A DNA stretch of 64,000 nucleotides from Paracidovorax konjaci (GTDB lineage Bacteria; Pseudomonadota; Gammaproteobacteria; Burkholderiales; Burkholderiaceae_C), in the NCBI RefSeq assembly GCF_900112675.1, contig NZ_FOMQ01000012.1, positions 1 through 64,000 of the forward strand. Reading direction: 5' to 3'. Made by a program: the position numbers and the translations under genes. Shown piece by piece: positions 25,919 through 34,159 of the stretch; position 1 is the first letter of the stretch; each line of letters starts with the position of its first letter. The notes under the pieces were generated by a model. The model ran no database searches, was not told the origin of the DNA, and saw nothing but the letters and a program-made list of their open reading frames with translations.

Positions 25919-27202
25919 ATGGCCATCACCCTTTTCGTTTCCGCCATCGTGCTGATGGCGCTGGGCTTTCCCGTCGCCTTCGCGCTGGCGATGTCGGCAT
26001 CCATCGCCGTCTTCGTGGGCGGGCGCTATCCGCAGCTGATCGTCTTCAAGGAGATGTTCACGGGCATCGACAGCTTTCCGCTCATGGCCGTGCCGTTCTT
26101 CATCCTCGCGGCCGAGATCATGTCGGGCGGAGCGCTCACCGTGGTGCTGCTGCGTTTCGCGGCACAGTTCGTGGGCCACCTGCGCGGCGGCCTCGGGCAC
26201 GCCAACATCCTCTCGCTCACGCTGTTCTCGGGCATCTCCGGATCGGCCCTGGCCGATGCGGCCGGCCCGGGCTCGATGATGGTGAAGATGATGGACAAGG
26301 CGGGCTACTCGCGCGCCTACGCGGCCGCGCTCACGGCCAGCACGGCCATCGTGGGGCCGATCATCCCGCCCTCGATCATCATGATCATCTACGCGCTGCA
26401 GGACGAGCAGGTCTCGGTGGGCGCGCTCTTCATCGCGGGCTTCGCGCCCGGCATCCTCATCGCGCTGGCCATGGCGGTGGTCAACTGGCGCGTCTGCGTG
26501 CGCCGCGATTACCGCTCGCGCGAGCCCCGCCCCACGGGCCGCGAGATGCTCTCCAACAGCGTGCGCGCCATTCCCGCGCTCATGCTGGTGGTGCTGATCC
26601 TCGTGGGCATCCGTTTCGGCATCTTCACGCCCACCGAGGCCTCGGTGGTGGCGGTCTTCTACGCGCTCGTGTGCGGCAAGTGGATCTACCGCACGCTGGA
26701 GTGGAAGGCGCTGCCGCACATCGCGGCGCGCTCGGCCCTGCTCACGGCCTCGGTGCTGCTGGTCGTGGCGGCGTCGGCCGCCTTTGCCTGGGTGCTCACC
26801 ATCGAGGGCATTCCGCAGCAGCTCGCGCAGACGATCGTGGGCTGGGACCTCTCGCCCGTCACCTTCCTCATCGCGGTCAACATCCTGCTGCTGCTCTTCG
26901 GCATCTTCATGGAACCGCTGCCGGGCGTGATGATCCTCGTGCCCATTCTCGCGCCCATCGCGAGTGCGCTCGGCATCGACCCGATCCACTTCGCGATGGT
27001 GGTGATCGTCAACCTCACGCTGGGCATGATCACCCCGCCCGTGGGCGGCCTGCTCTTCGTGACCTCGGTCGCCACCAAGGTGCCGCTGGCCGCGCTCACG
27101 CGCGAACTGCCGCCGTTCCTGGCGGCGCACCTGATCGTGCTGGCACTGCTCACCTTCGTGCCCGCGATCTCCACCTGGCTGCCGCACGCGCTGGGTTTCT
27201 GA
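25919..27202 (+). CDS. TRAP transporter large permease (DctM-type)
   Basis: 427 residues, about 11-12 membrane segments. Hallmarks of DctM are FFILAAEIMSGGALT, SGISGSALADAAGPGSMM, IIPPSIIMIIY and LGMITPPVGGLLFV. This is the channel-forming subunit of the preceding DctP and DctQ. The substrate is a C4-dicarboxylate-like acid by family; the nearby tartrate/malate dehydrogenase suggests, but does not prove, a hydroxy-diacid. Confidence 0.94.
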   Translation: MAITLFVSAIVLMALGFPVAFALAMSASIAVFVGGRYPQLIVFKEMFTGIDSFPLMAVPFFILAAEIMSGGALTVVLLRFAAQFVGHLRGGLGHANILSLTLFSGISGSALADAAGPGSMMVKMMDKAGYSRAYAAALTASTAIVGPIIPPSIIMIIYALQDEQVSVGALFIAGFAPGILIALAMAVVNWRVCVRRDYRSREPRPTGREMLSNSVRAIPALMLVVLILVGIRFGIFTPTEASVVAVFYALVCGKWIYRTLEWKALPHIAARSALLTASVLLVVAASAAFAWVLTIEGIPQQLAQTIVGWDLSPVTFLIAVNILLLLFGIFMEPLPGVMILVPILAPIASALGIDPIHFAMVVIVNLTLGMITPPVGGLLFVTSVATKVPLAALTRELPPFLAAHLIVLALLTFVPAISTWLPHALGF

Positions 27203-27319
27203 GCGCCGGTGACGAAGGGTGGGGCGGGGCTCAGCAGTGCCCGCGGCGGCGGGCCATGGCGAGCCGGTGGACGGGGCGCACCGGCGGCCGCACGTGGCAG
27301 GCGGCCCCGGGGTTTCCGA

Positions 27320-27784
27320 TTACCGCGGAAGGGATTTCAGCCATTGGAATTCGCCCTGGCGAAAGGCGTAGAAATGCGTGCCGCCGCCCGTTTCGTTCCT
27401 GCTGCCTTGAACCACCAGGATGCAACTGTTCTTGCGGAAGGCCAGGGGCTCGGTCACGTCGAGGGGCCAGTCGGACACCGTGAAGGGCAGAAGGGTGACG
27501 CTGCCGGTGCGGGCATCGATGACGCCTCCCGTGACGCAGCCTGCGCCGCAGCCCCAGGAGGCCAGTACGTAGTGCCCTGCGAAGTTCACGGGCTCCTTGG
27601 CGGCACGTCTGAGCTGGGTGGCATAGGCGCGGCTCTCGGCGTTGGCCAGATCCACCGGCGCGCGCCGTGCAGGCGGGGAAACGGCCACGGGGCAATCCGC
27701 GAACGCCGGCGTGCTGGTATCTGCGGCCCAGGGCATGGCGACGGGGGCCATCGCGATGACGAACAGCGCAAATGCTTTTCTCAT
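27320..27784 (-). CDS. Small periplasmic protein, possible immunity partner
   Basis: 154 residues with a Sec signal peptide (FALFVIAMAPVAMPWAADT). The mature part has four or more cysteines (DCPVAV, GCGAGCVTGG, NSCILVV), suggesting disulphides, and a recurring GHYVLASWGCGAGC pattern seen in uncharacterised exported proteobacterial proteins. Its ATG follows the stop of the lytic-transglycosylase-like gene by two bases, so the two are co-translated. A leaderless peptidoglycan hydrolase followed by a periplasmic protein is the layout of secreted effector-immunity pairs. That role is inference only. Confidence 0.6.
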   Translation of the reverse strand: MRKAFALFVIAMAPVAMPWAADTSTPAFADCPVAVSPPARRAPVDLANAESRAYATQLRRAAKEPVNFAGHYVLASWGCGAGCVTGGVIDARTGSVTLLPFTVSDWPLDVTEPLAFRKNSCILVVQGSRNETGGGTHFYAFRQGEFQWLKSLPR

Positions 27785-27786
27785 GG

Positions 27787-28167
27787 TCAATACCAGTGGT
27801 GCTTTTCCCAGAAGATCCGGGCGCGCTTGGCAGAGTGGTAGCGCCCGTAGATATAGCGGATGCCTCCTTGGCATTCCTCGACGGCGTTGCCGAAGGACCG
27901 CTCTCCGTTCGGGTTCAAGCCGTACTGTGCTTGCAGGAGCTGGAAGAGTCCGCGGGCTGTGGATTTCGGATTGCGCGTGCCGACGACGCCGCTGGACTCC
28001 TGCGCCATGATCCACAACAGATCGTCGAAGTCCCCCTCGGGGACTTTTTCTGCGCGCATCGCCTCTTTCAAGGCCTCCTGGACGCTGGCGGGAACGATGC
28101 CAGTGGGGTGGGCGGACTGCCGGTGCCGGGAATGCCGGGTGGGCCTGCGGCTGTGTTTCGTGGTCAT
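27787..28167 (-). CDS. Lytic-transglycosylase/lysozyme-like small protein
   Basis: 126 residues from MTTKHSRRP. The first ~23 residues are very basic (Arg, His, Lys) with no hydrophobic signal sequence. The rest is an SLT/GH23-like fold: catalytic Glu57 in IMAQESSGVVGTR, the STARGLFQLL motif that corresponds to GLMQ, and a closing GGIRYIYGRYHSAKRARIFW found in phage-type and secretion-associated lysozyme-like domains. It should cleave peptidoglycan glycan strands if it reaches the periplasm. Without a Sec signal, export would need a type III, type VI or phage-like route. It is coupled to the periplasmic protein gene downstream. Confidence 0.7.
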   Translation of the reverse strand: MTTKHSRRPTRHSRHRQSAHPTGIVPASVQEALKEAMRAEKVPEGDFDDLLWIMAQESSGVVGTRNPKSTARGLFQLLQAQYGLNPNGERSFGNAVEECQGGIRYIYGRYHSAKRARIFWEKHHWY

Positions 28168-28450
28168 GTGGCGTGAAGCAGGACGTTGTGATTGCTTCGG
28201 CCCACAGGGAGCGAAACTGCCAGAACCTTCACCATGAAGCCCTGTGGACGCGGCGAGCGGCTGCATCGTAGGGCCCACCCATCTTTCTGCGAATGCAGTG
28301 ATGGTTAATCAGTGCATTTCGCTTCTTCATCCGCGCCCGACCGCGGTCTGCGCCTTCCCGGCAGGCGCTCCAGGAGGGCGCTGCCCTGTGCCTCTGAGCC
28401 CGCCGTTCGCTCATGCGCAGACTGGCGGCGACCAATGACTGGCCTGCGTC

Positions 28451-29767
28451 TCAGGCGCTCTTGCGTGCCGTCACCAGGAAGCCCTGCACGGGCTCGTTGT
28501 TCTCGTAGCGCAGCACGAGGTCTTCGATTTCGATGGTCTTGAAACCCGCGGCCTGGCAGACGGCCTTGGCATGGCTGCGCTTGTGCGCGTAGCGACCGCT
28601 GGCCTGCAGCACCAGGTCGGGGCCGTCTTCGGGCGCGGTCTCGCACGAGAACATGAAATCGCCGTGCGCCACCAGCAGGCGGTGCGCATCGGGCACGGTG
28701 TCGGCCAAGTCGCCCGCGTAGATGAACACGTCGAGCGCGGCCACCACGTCGTAGGTGTTGGCGGGCGTGTCGCGCAGCGCATCGAGCAGGTTCGCGTGGT
28801 GGAAGCGGTCGTACACGTTGTGGCGCGCGGCCTGCTCGATCATCTTCAGCGAGATGTCCACGCCGATGAGGAAGCCGTCGATGCGGCCCAGGCACACGCC
28901 CAGCAGCCCGGTGCCGCAGCCCAGGTCGAGCAGGTTGAGGTGCTTGTCGGGGAAGCGCGCCAGGATCTTCTCGCCCGCGATCTTCGGCAGCTTGTACTTG
29001 AGGCCCGCGACCATGTGGCGGTCGTAGAGGCTCGCCAGGCTGTCGAAGAGGCCGCGCTGCAGCTCCGGCGGCTGGTGCGGCGGCGTCACGCCGTGGGCGA
29101 TCGCCGTGTAGTAGGCCACCACGGAGTCGCCGGGCACGATCTCCAGCAGGGCGGTGGTGTCGGCCACGGCGCGCGCCGGGGTGCCGGCGGCGATGTAGGT
29201 CTTCACGCGGCCCAGGCGGGCTTCGGTGTCCTGCGGGTTCTCGTCGATGAGCGCACCCCAGGTCTGCAGCGCCTCGGCGTGGTTGCCCTGGTCGCTCAGG
29301 TCGCGTGCGAGCAGGCGGCGCAGCTGCACGTCGCCGGGCACCATCTCCAGGCCGCGGCGCAGGTGGCGCACGGCCATCTCGAGGTTGCCCGAGCGGTGCG
29401 CGATGTCGACCACGCCGGCCAGCACGATGAGGTTGCGCGGCTCGCGCAGGGCCACTTTCTCGGCCAGTTGCACGGCCTCGTGCAACTGGTTCTGGCGGGC
29501 GTGCAGCAGGGCCAGTTCGAGCTGTGCCGGGCCCCAGTCCGGGGCGAGGGTCACGGCGCGGTTCAGCGCCTCGAAGGCCTTGGGAATGTTGGAGGCCTTC
29601 TCGGCCATGAGGCCGGCCAGCAGGAACACGCGCGGGTCGTTCGGAAGGGCCTTCTGCGCCTTGTTCAAGGTGAGCGCGGCCTGCTGGAGGTCACCGCGCG
29701 AGATCTGCTCGCGCGCGGTTTCGAGGTGTTGGCGATTGGGGTCGGTGGAGGTGGCGGTGGCGCTCAT
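28451..29767 (-). CDS. TPR-repeat SAM-dependent methyltransferase
   Basis: 438 residues from MSATATSTD. Residues ~10-225 are tetratricopeptide repeats (for example PRVFLLAGLMAEKASNIPKA and DWGPAQLELALLHARQNQL). Residues ~250-438 are a class I methyltransferase with motif I LLDLGCGTGLLGVCLG and the acidic loop GVDIS. The architecture matches UbiE/trans-aconitate-like methyltransferases fused to TPRs in Burkholderiales. The substrate is unknown. It is a single gene, with its own promoter presumably in the 94-bp gap before the chitinase end. Confidence 0.85.
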   Translation of the reverse strand: MSATATSTDPNRQHLETAREQISRGDLQQAALTLNKAQKALPNDPRVFLLAGLMAEKASNIPKAFEALNRAVTLAPDWGPAQLELALLHARQNQLHEAVQLAEKVALREPRNLIVLAGVVDIAHRSGNLEMAVRHLRRGLEMVPGDVQLRRLLARDLSDQGNHAEALQTWGALIDENPQDTEARLGRVKTYIAAGTPARAVADTTALLEIVPGDSVVAYYTAIAHGVTPPHQPPELQRGLFDSLASLYDRHMVAGLKYKLPKIAGEKILARFPDKHLNLLDLGCGTGLLGVCLGRIDGFLIGVDISLKMIEQAARHNVYDRFHHANLLDALRDTPANTYDVVAALDVFIYAGDLADTVPDAHRLLVAHGDFMFSCETAPEDGPDLVLQASGRYAHKRSHAKAVCQAAGFKTIEIEDLVLRYENNEPVQGFLVTARKSA

Positions 29768-29861
29768 GTCTCGTGCAGAAAGTGGAGCGCCGGGCACGGG
29801 GCCCGGCGGCTGGGATATCGCGGGATTATCCCGGATTCGCCCCGGCCGCCCGGGGCCGGCC

Positions 29862-31205
29862 TCAGCGCGAACGTGACAGTTCGTCGCCAGCCGCGCGCAC
29901 CAGCTCGCCCCCGTCGCCCGACAGTTCCCAGAACATCAGGCCGCGCAGCCCCGTGAGCCGCACGGCGCGTGCCTTCTCGCGCACCACCGGTTCGTCGTCG
30001 AAGGTCCAGAACGTGCTGCCGTCGAAGAGCCAGGCCGAGCGGGCCCAGGCGTCCCAGTGGCGCGTGAAGCCGGGCTTGGCGCGCACGGTCTTGAAGTCTT
30101 CGATGCCGGCTTCGAACGTGCCGGCGGGCAGGCCCGTGGCCGCCTGGTAGAGGCCGTCGCCCGCCGTGCCCACGCCGCTCCAGCCGCGCGAGTAGAGCGG
30201 TGCGCCCACCACGATCTTGCGAGGCGGCACGCCGGCCTGCAGGTAGCGGGCCACCGCCTCGGCCACCGAGAGTTCCTGCGCGCGGTCGGGGTCGCGCGGG
30301 CTGGGCGCGAGCGCGGCCTGGTGGTTGGTGCGGCTCTCCCAGGATCCGTGCAGGTCGTAGGCCATGAGGTTGATGAAATCCACCGTCTTCGCCACCGCGG
30401 CGAGGTCGAGCTTCGCGCTCTTCTGCGGCCCCGCGGGCGCGGCGATGGTCAGCCGCAGCGCGGGGTTGACCGCATCGAGCTGGCGGCGGAATTCCTGCAG
30501 CAGCAGCGTGAAGTTCGCGGTGTCCTCGGGCCGCACGGTGTTGCCGGGCGCACCTTCTGCGGCCGGGTATTCCCAGTCGATGTCGAAGCCGTCGAACACC
30601 CCGGCGCCCGCGCCGTTGCCTTCCGTCTCGCCGCCGATGCGGCCGCGGATGAAGAGATCGATGCACGATTTCGCGAGCGCGCTGCGCGATGCGGCCGTGA
30701 GGGCCGCGTCGGAGAACCACTTCGACCCGTTCCAGCCGCCCAGCGACACCAGCACCTTGAGCTGCGGGTGCTGGCGCTTGAGCACGCGCAATTGCTGGAA
30801 GTTGCCGCGCAGCGCCTGCGTGCCGTCCACCTCCGCGCCGTCCACGCTCTCCGCGGCGGTCCAGGGGCGCTGCACGTCCGCCCAGGCATCGCCGAGCTGG
30901 CAGCCGATGGGGCCGGTGCCGTCCGCCTGCGCGGGCTGCACGTTGCCGAAGGCGTAGTTCAGCGTGGTGAGGTAGGGCAGCGCGCCCTGGGTGGCCAGGC
31001 TCTTGGCGGTGTAGCCGCGCGCGTAGATGCCCCAGGACGTGAAGTACCCCACCACCTCGCGCGCGGGAAGCGTGCCGGCGGCATGGGCTGCGGCCGCGGA
31101 GGCCGGGCGCTGCCGGGCGTGCGGCGCGGCCGCCTCGCTCCAGGCAGGGGTGGCCATGAAGGCCAGGCAGGCGATGCCCAGTGTGCGGGTCCAGGGGGAC
31201 GTCAT
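29862..31205 (-). CDS. Secreted GH18 chitinase
   Basis: 447 residues from ATG 31205, with AGAGGAG upstream. A Sec signal peptide (LGIACLAFMATPAW) precedes the glycoside hydrolase 18 domain: VVGYFTSWGIYARGY, KVLVSLGGWNGS, the catalytic DGFDIDWEYP with acid/base Glu212, FINLMAYDLHG, and GAPLYSRGW. It hydrolyses chitin with retention. There is no separate carbohydrate-binding module. Likely exported by the type II pathway, for fungal or arthropod chitin use. In-frame sequence upstream of 31205 is not signal-like and was excluded. Confidence 0.93.
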   Translation of the reverse strand: MTSPWTRTLGIACLAFMATPAWSEAAAPHARQRPASAAAAHAAGTLPAREVVGYFTSWGIYARGYTAKSLATQGALPYLTTLNYAFGNVQPAQADGTGPIGCQLGDAWADVQRPWTAAESVDGAEVDGTQALRGNFQQLRVLKRQHPQLKVLVSLGGWNGSKWFSDAALTAASRSALAKSCIDLFIRGRIGGETEGNGAGAGVFDGFDIDWEYPAAEGAPGNTVRPEDTANFTLLLQEFRRQLDAVNPALRLTIAAPAGPQKSAKLDLAAVAKTVDFINLMAYDLHGSWESRTNHQAALAPSPRDPDRAQELSVAEAVARYLQAGVPPRKIVVGAPLYSRGWSGVGTAGDGLYQAATGLPAGTFEAGIEDFKTVRAKPGFTRHWDAWARSAWLFDGSTFWTFDDEPVVREKARAVRLTGLRGLMFWELSGDGGELVRAAGDELSRSR

Positions 31206-31486
31206 GTGCGGTGCTCCTCTTCGGTGTGTAGGGCATCGCACTCTCGGCGGGGGGCACCGCCGCGTCAATGCAGCGCCATGCATGCAATGGTGAGGGTGGC
31301 GGTTTGGTGAGCCGCCCGGCCGCCGTCCCGCTTGCAGGCGATGCGGCAGTGCGGGGGATGTGCGCAGGGGCGCATGGCGGCCCGGGGGAATGCACGCTGC
31401 AGGGCAGGGCACCGCGGGTTGGCTGCAGCGGAAGTGTCACACGGCCGATTTAAGGTCGGCCTCCCGCTCCATCCACCAGACCCACC

Positions 31487-32620
31487 ATGTTCCGACATCT
31501 CGGCGCCATCGGCGCACTTGCCCTGGCCCTGCTGCTGCCCGCCTGCGGCGGCAGCGATGGCGGCACCCGCGACATCCAGGTGCGCCTCATCGGGGAGCAG
31601 CGGGTGGCCAACACCCTGCAGGTGGACGGCACCCTGGTGGGCGGTCTCTCGGGCATCGACTTCGATCCCCGCGCCAACACCTGGGTGTTGCTGAGCGACG
31701 ACCGCTCCGACAAGAACCCGGCGCGCTTCTATACCGCCCGCCTGCAATACGACCTGTCGTCCTTCGGGCCTGTGGAGTTCGTGCGCGGCACCGCGCTGCG
31801 GCAGGCCGATGGCGGCACCTACCCCGGCCGTTCCACCGCCGCCGCCGGCCAGACGGTGCCGGACCCGGAAGCCGTGCGCGTCGATCCGCGCGACGGCAGC
31901 CTGTGGTGGACCAGCGAGGGCGACCGCAACCTGGGCCTGGACCCCTTCGTGATGCATGCGGACGCGGGCGGCCGCGCCATCGCGGCGCTGCCCCTGCCGC
32001 CGGCTTTCAAGGTGTCGCCCACCGCGCAGACCGGCACGCGCAACAACGCCGCTTTCGAGGGGCTCACGCTGTCGGCCGACGGCGAAACCCTCTGGGCCGG
32101 CATGGAGGCGCCGCTCTACCAGGACGGCCCGCTGCCCACCCCCACGGCCGGCGCCACCGCGCGCCTGCTGCAGTACAGCCGCTCCGGGGCCGTGCTGCGG
32201 CAACTGGCCTACCCGCTCGACCCCATCCAGGGCACGCCGGCGCCAGGCAAGAACGGGGACAACGGCCTCTCGGAAATGCTGGCCGTGGACGGTGACCGCT
32301 TCCTCGTGCTGGAGCGCTCGGGGGTGCAGGGCAGCGACGACCGCTACCGCATGGACATCCGCCTCTATGAGGTGGACACGCGCGGCGCGAGCGACGTGGC
32401 CGGCATCGCGTCGCTCGCGTCGGCCCCGTTCACGCCGGTGCGCAAGCGCCTCGTGGCCCACCTCAACCGCCTGGGCCTGCCCACCGTGGACAACATCGAA
32501 GGCATGGCCTGGGGCCCCCGCCTCGCCAACGGCCGCCGCAGCCTCGTGCTGGTGTCCGACAACAACTTCAGCGACACCCAGGTCACCCAGTTCCTGGCGT
32601 TCGAGGTGGTGTCGGAATAG
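31487..32620 (+). CDS. Phytase-like/esterase-like lipoprotein
   Basis: 377 residues. The N terminus is a lipoprotein signal (ALALALLLPAC, lipidated Cys20), so it is membrane-anchored after LspA cleavage. The body matches the esterase-like activity of phytase family (beta-propeller-type): GGLSGIDFDPRANTWVLLSDD, PDPEAVRVDPRDGSLWWTSEG, FEGLTLSADGETLWAGMEAPL, NIEGMAWGP and LVLVSDNNFS. The substrate is unproven; a phosphoester is expected from family annotation. Transcribed alone. Confidence 0.85.
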   Translation: MFRHLGAIGALALALLLPACGGSDGGTRDIQVRLIGEQRVANTLQVDGTLVGGLSGIDFDPRANTWVLLSDDRSDKNPARFYTARLQYDLSSFGPVEFVRGTALRQADGGTYPGRSTAAAGQTVPDPEAVRVDPRDGSLWWTSEGDRNLGLDPFVMHADAGGRAIAALPLPPAFKVSPTAQTGTRNNAAFEGLTLSADGETLWAGMEAPLYQDGPLPTPTAGATARLLQYSRSGAVLRQLAYPLDPIQGTPAPGKNGDNGLSEMLAVDGDRFLVLERSGVQGSDDRYRMDIRLYEVDTRGASDVAGIASLASAPFTPVRKRLVAHLNRLGLPTVDNIEGMAWGPRLANGRRSLVLVSDNNFSDTQVTQFLAFEVVSE

Positions 32621-32909
32621 GCGCCCGTTCACCGCGCGGCAGGGGCGCTTCCGTTGCTCCATTTCATCGAGGCACTGCACCGCTCGCGATCCATGGGCCG
32701 CCTCCTCGCTTCCTCACCGTGTCGCGCTTTGACTGTGGCACCCGCCACTGGCCCTGCGCCACCCGTCTGAAGGCCGCGGAGCAGGCCATGCCAGCAAACG
32801 CCGTGGAGCGGGCTTTGCCCGGCCACCGGCGTTGTCCTCCTTCCACAGCGCGCAGCGCTGTGAGGGAAGGGGGAAGGCGCGAAGCGCCACAGGGGGTTGT
32901 CGCTTCCGT

Positions 32910-34025
32910 TCAGGCGAACACGCCCGCCGTGTCCTGCATGTGCGCCGACACCTCGCCCAGGTGGTGCAGGGTGTCGCCCCAGGCCATCTCCAGCTGCGTG
33001 AGCTTCTTGAAGTAGTGGCTGCCGATGTATTCGTCGGTCACGCCGATGCCGCCGTGCAGTTGCACCGATTGCTGGCCCACGAAGCGCATCGACTGCCCGA
33101 GCTGCACCTTGGCGCGAGCCAGGGCTCGGCGGCGCTCATCGGCCGGGGCACCGAGCTTGAGGCTGGCGTAGTAGCTCATCGAGCGGGCCAGCTCCAGCTG
33201 CATCTTCATGTCGGCCACGCGGTGGCGCAGCGCCTGGAAGCTCGCGATCGGCACGCCGAACTGCTTGCGCTGGTTCATGTAATCGACGGTTAGCGCGACG
33301 GTCTGCTCCATCACGCCCACGGCCTCGGCGCAGGCCGCGGCGATGCCGATGTCCACGGCCAGCTCCAGCGCGGCGAGGCCGTCTTCGGCCACCAGCGTGG
33401 CAGGCGCATCGGTGAGCTGCACCTCCGCCGCGCGGCTGCCGTCCTGCGTGAGGTAGCCGCGCGTGGCCACGCCCTGCGCGGTGCGCTCGACCAGGAAGAG
33501 CGCGATGCGGCCCTGCCACTGCGCCGGCACCAGGAAGGCATCGGCCCGGTCGCCCGCGGGTACTATGCTTTTGATAGCAGAGATCGTAATGTTTCCGGCG
33601 GCATCGGATGCTTTTGCCTCGCAGACATCCAGGCGGTAGCGCGCCTTGCGCTCCTGGTGGGCCAGCACCACCAGCGCCTCGCCGCTCGCGATGCGCGGCA
33701 GCCATTCGGCCTGCACGGCCTCGGGTGCGCACTGCGACAGCACGCCGGTGGCGATGAAGGTCTGCGCGAGCGGCTCCAGCACGATGCCGCGGCCCAGCTC
33801 CTCCATGGCCACCATCGCATCGACGGCGCCCTGGCCCAGGCCGCCCTGCGCCTCGGGCACGGTGAGCGCCGCGAGGCCCAGCTCCGCCAGCTCGCCGTAC
33901 GCGGCGCGGTCGAACCCGCCCGCCGCCACGATGCCGCGGCGCCGCTCGAACGTGTAGCCCTTGTCCACCCAGCGCCGCACCGCGTCGCGCAGGGATTGCT
34001 GGTCGTCGGAAAAATCGAAATCCAT
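32910..34025 (-). CDS. Acyl-CoA dehydrogenase, PimD-like small subunit
   Basis: 371 residues from MDFDFSDDQ. Acyl-CoA dehydrogenase fold: N-terminal helical domain (YGELAELGLAALTVPEAQGG), a short beta domain, and a C-terminal FAD domain (MNQRKQFGVPIASFQALRH, then QLHGGIGVTDEY). Together with the next gene it resembles the small/large pimeloyl-CoA dehydrogenase pair (PimD/PimC) for odd-chain dicarboxylyl-CoA. Around residues 140-155 (ITISAIKSIVPAGD) the frame crosses a copy of the dispersed repeat. The ATG at 34025 was preferred over one at 34037. Confidence 0.88.
   Translation of the reverse strand: MDFDFSDDQQSLRDAVRRWVDKGYTFERRRGIVAAGGFDRAAYGELAELGLAALTVPEAQGGLGQGAVDAMVAMEELGRGIVLEPLAQTFIATGVLSQCAPEAVQAEWLPRIASGEALVVLAHQERKARYRLDVCEAKASDAAGNITISAIKSIVPAGDRADAFLVPAQWQGRIALFLVERTAQGVATRGYLTQDGSRAAEVQLTDAPATLVAEDGLAALELAVDIGIAAACAEAVGVMEQTVALTVDYMNQRKQFGVPIASFQALRHRVADMKMQLELARSMSYYASLKLGAPADERRRALARAKVQLGQSMRFVGQQSVQLHGGIGVTDEYIGSHYFKKLTQLEMAWGDTLHHLGEVSAHMQDTAGVFA
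33562..33608 (+). repeat. Dispersed stem-loop repeat, copy inside acyl-CoA dehydrogenase gene
   Basis: Degenerate stem (CTATGC...GATAGC, 33563-33578), spacer, then GATCGTAATGTTTCCGGCGG and CATCGG, corresponding to the ATCGAATGGATCCGGCGGCATGG tail of the copy at 36781. It lies antisense within the coding sequence and keeps the frame open. Confidence 0.65.
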
Positions 34026-34159
34026 GGTCGTCTCCAAAAGCCGATGGGCAGGGCGCTCGCGCCACCCCTCAAAGATCAGCGAAGCTCATGCCGGAACCCC
34101 CTCGCGGAGGGGGCCGGGGGGAGCAGTCCTGTCGCGCATCGCGCGGACCGTGCAGGGCG

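Noticed and set aside
24176..27187. 1003-codon minus-strand open frame opposite the TRAP genes
   Set aside because: Arg/His/Gln-rich shadow; the plus strand encodes complete DctP, DctQ and DctM proteins.
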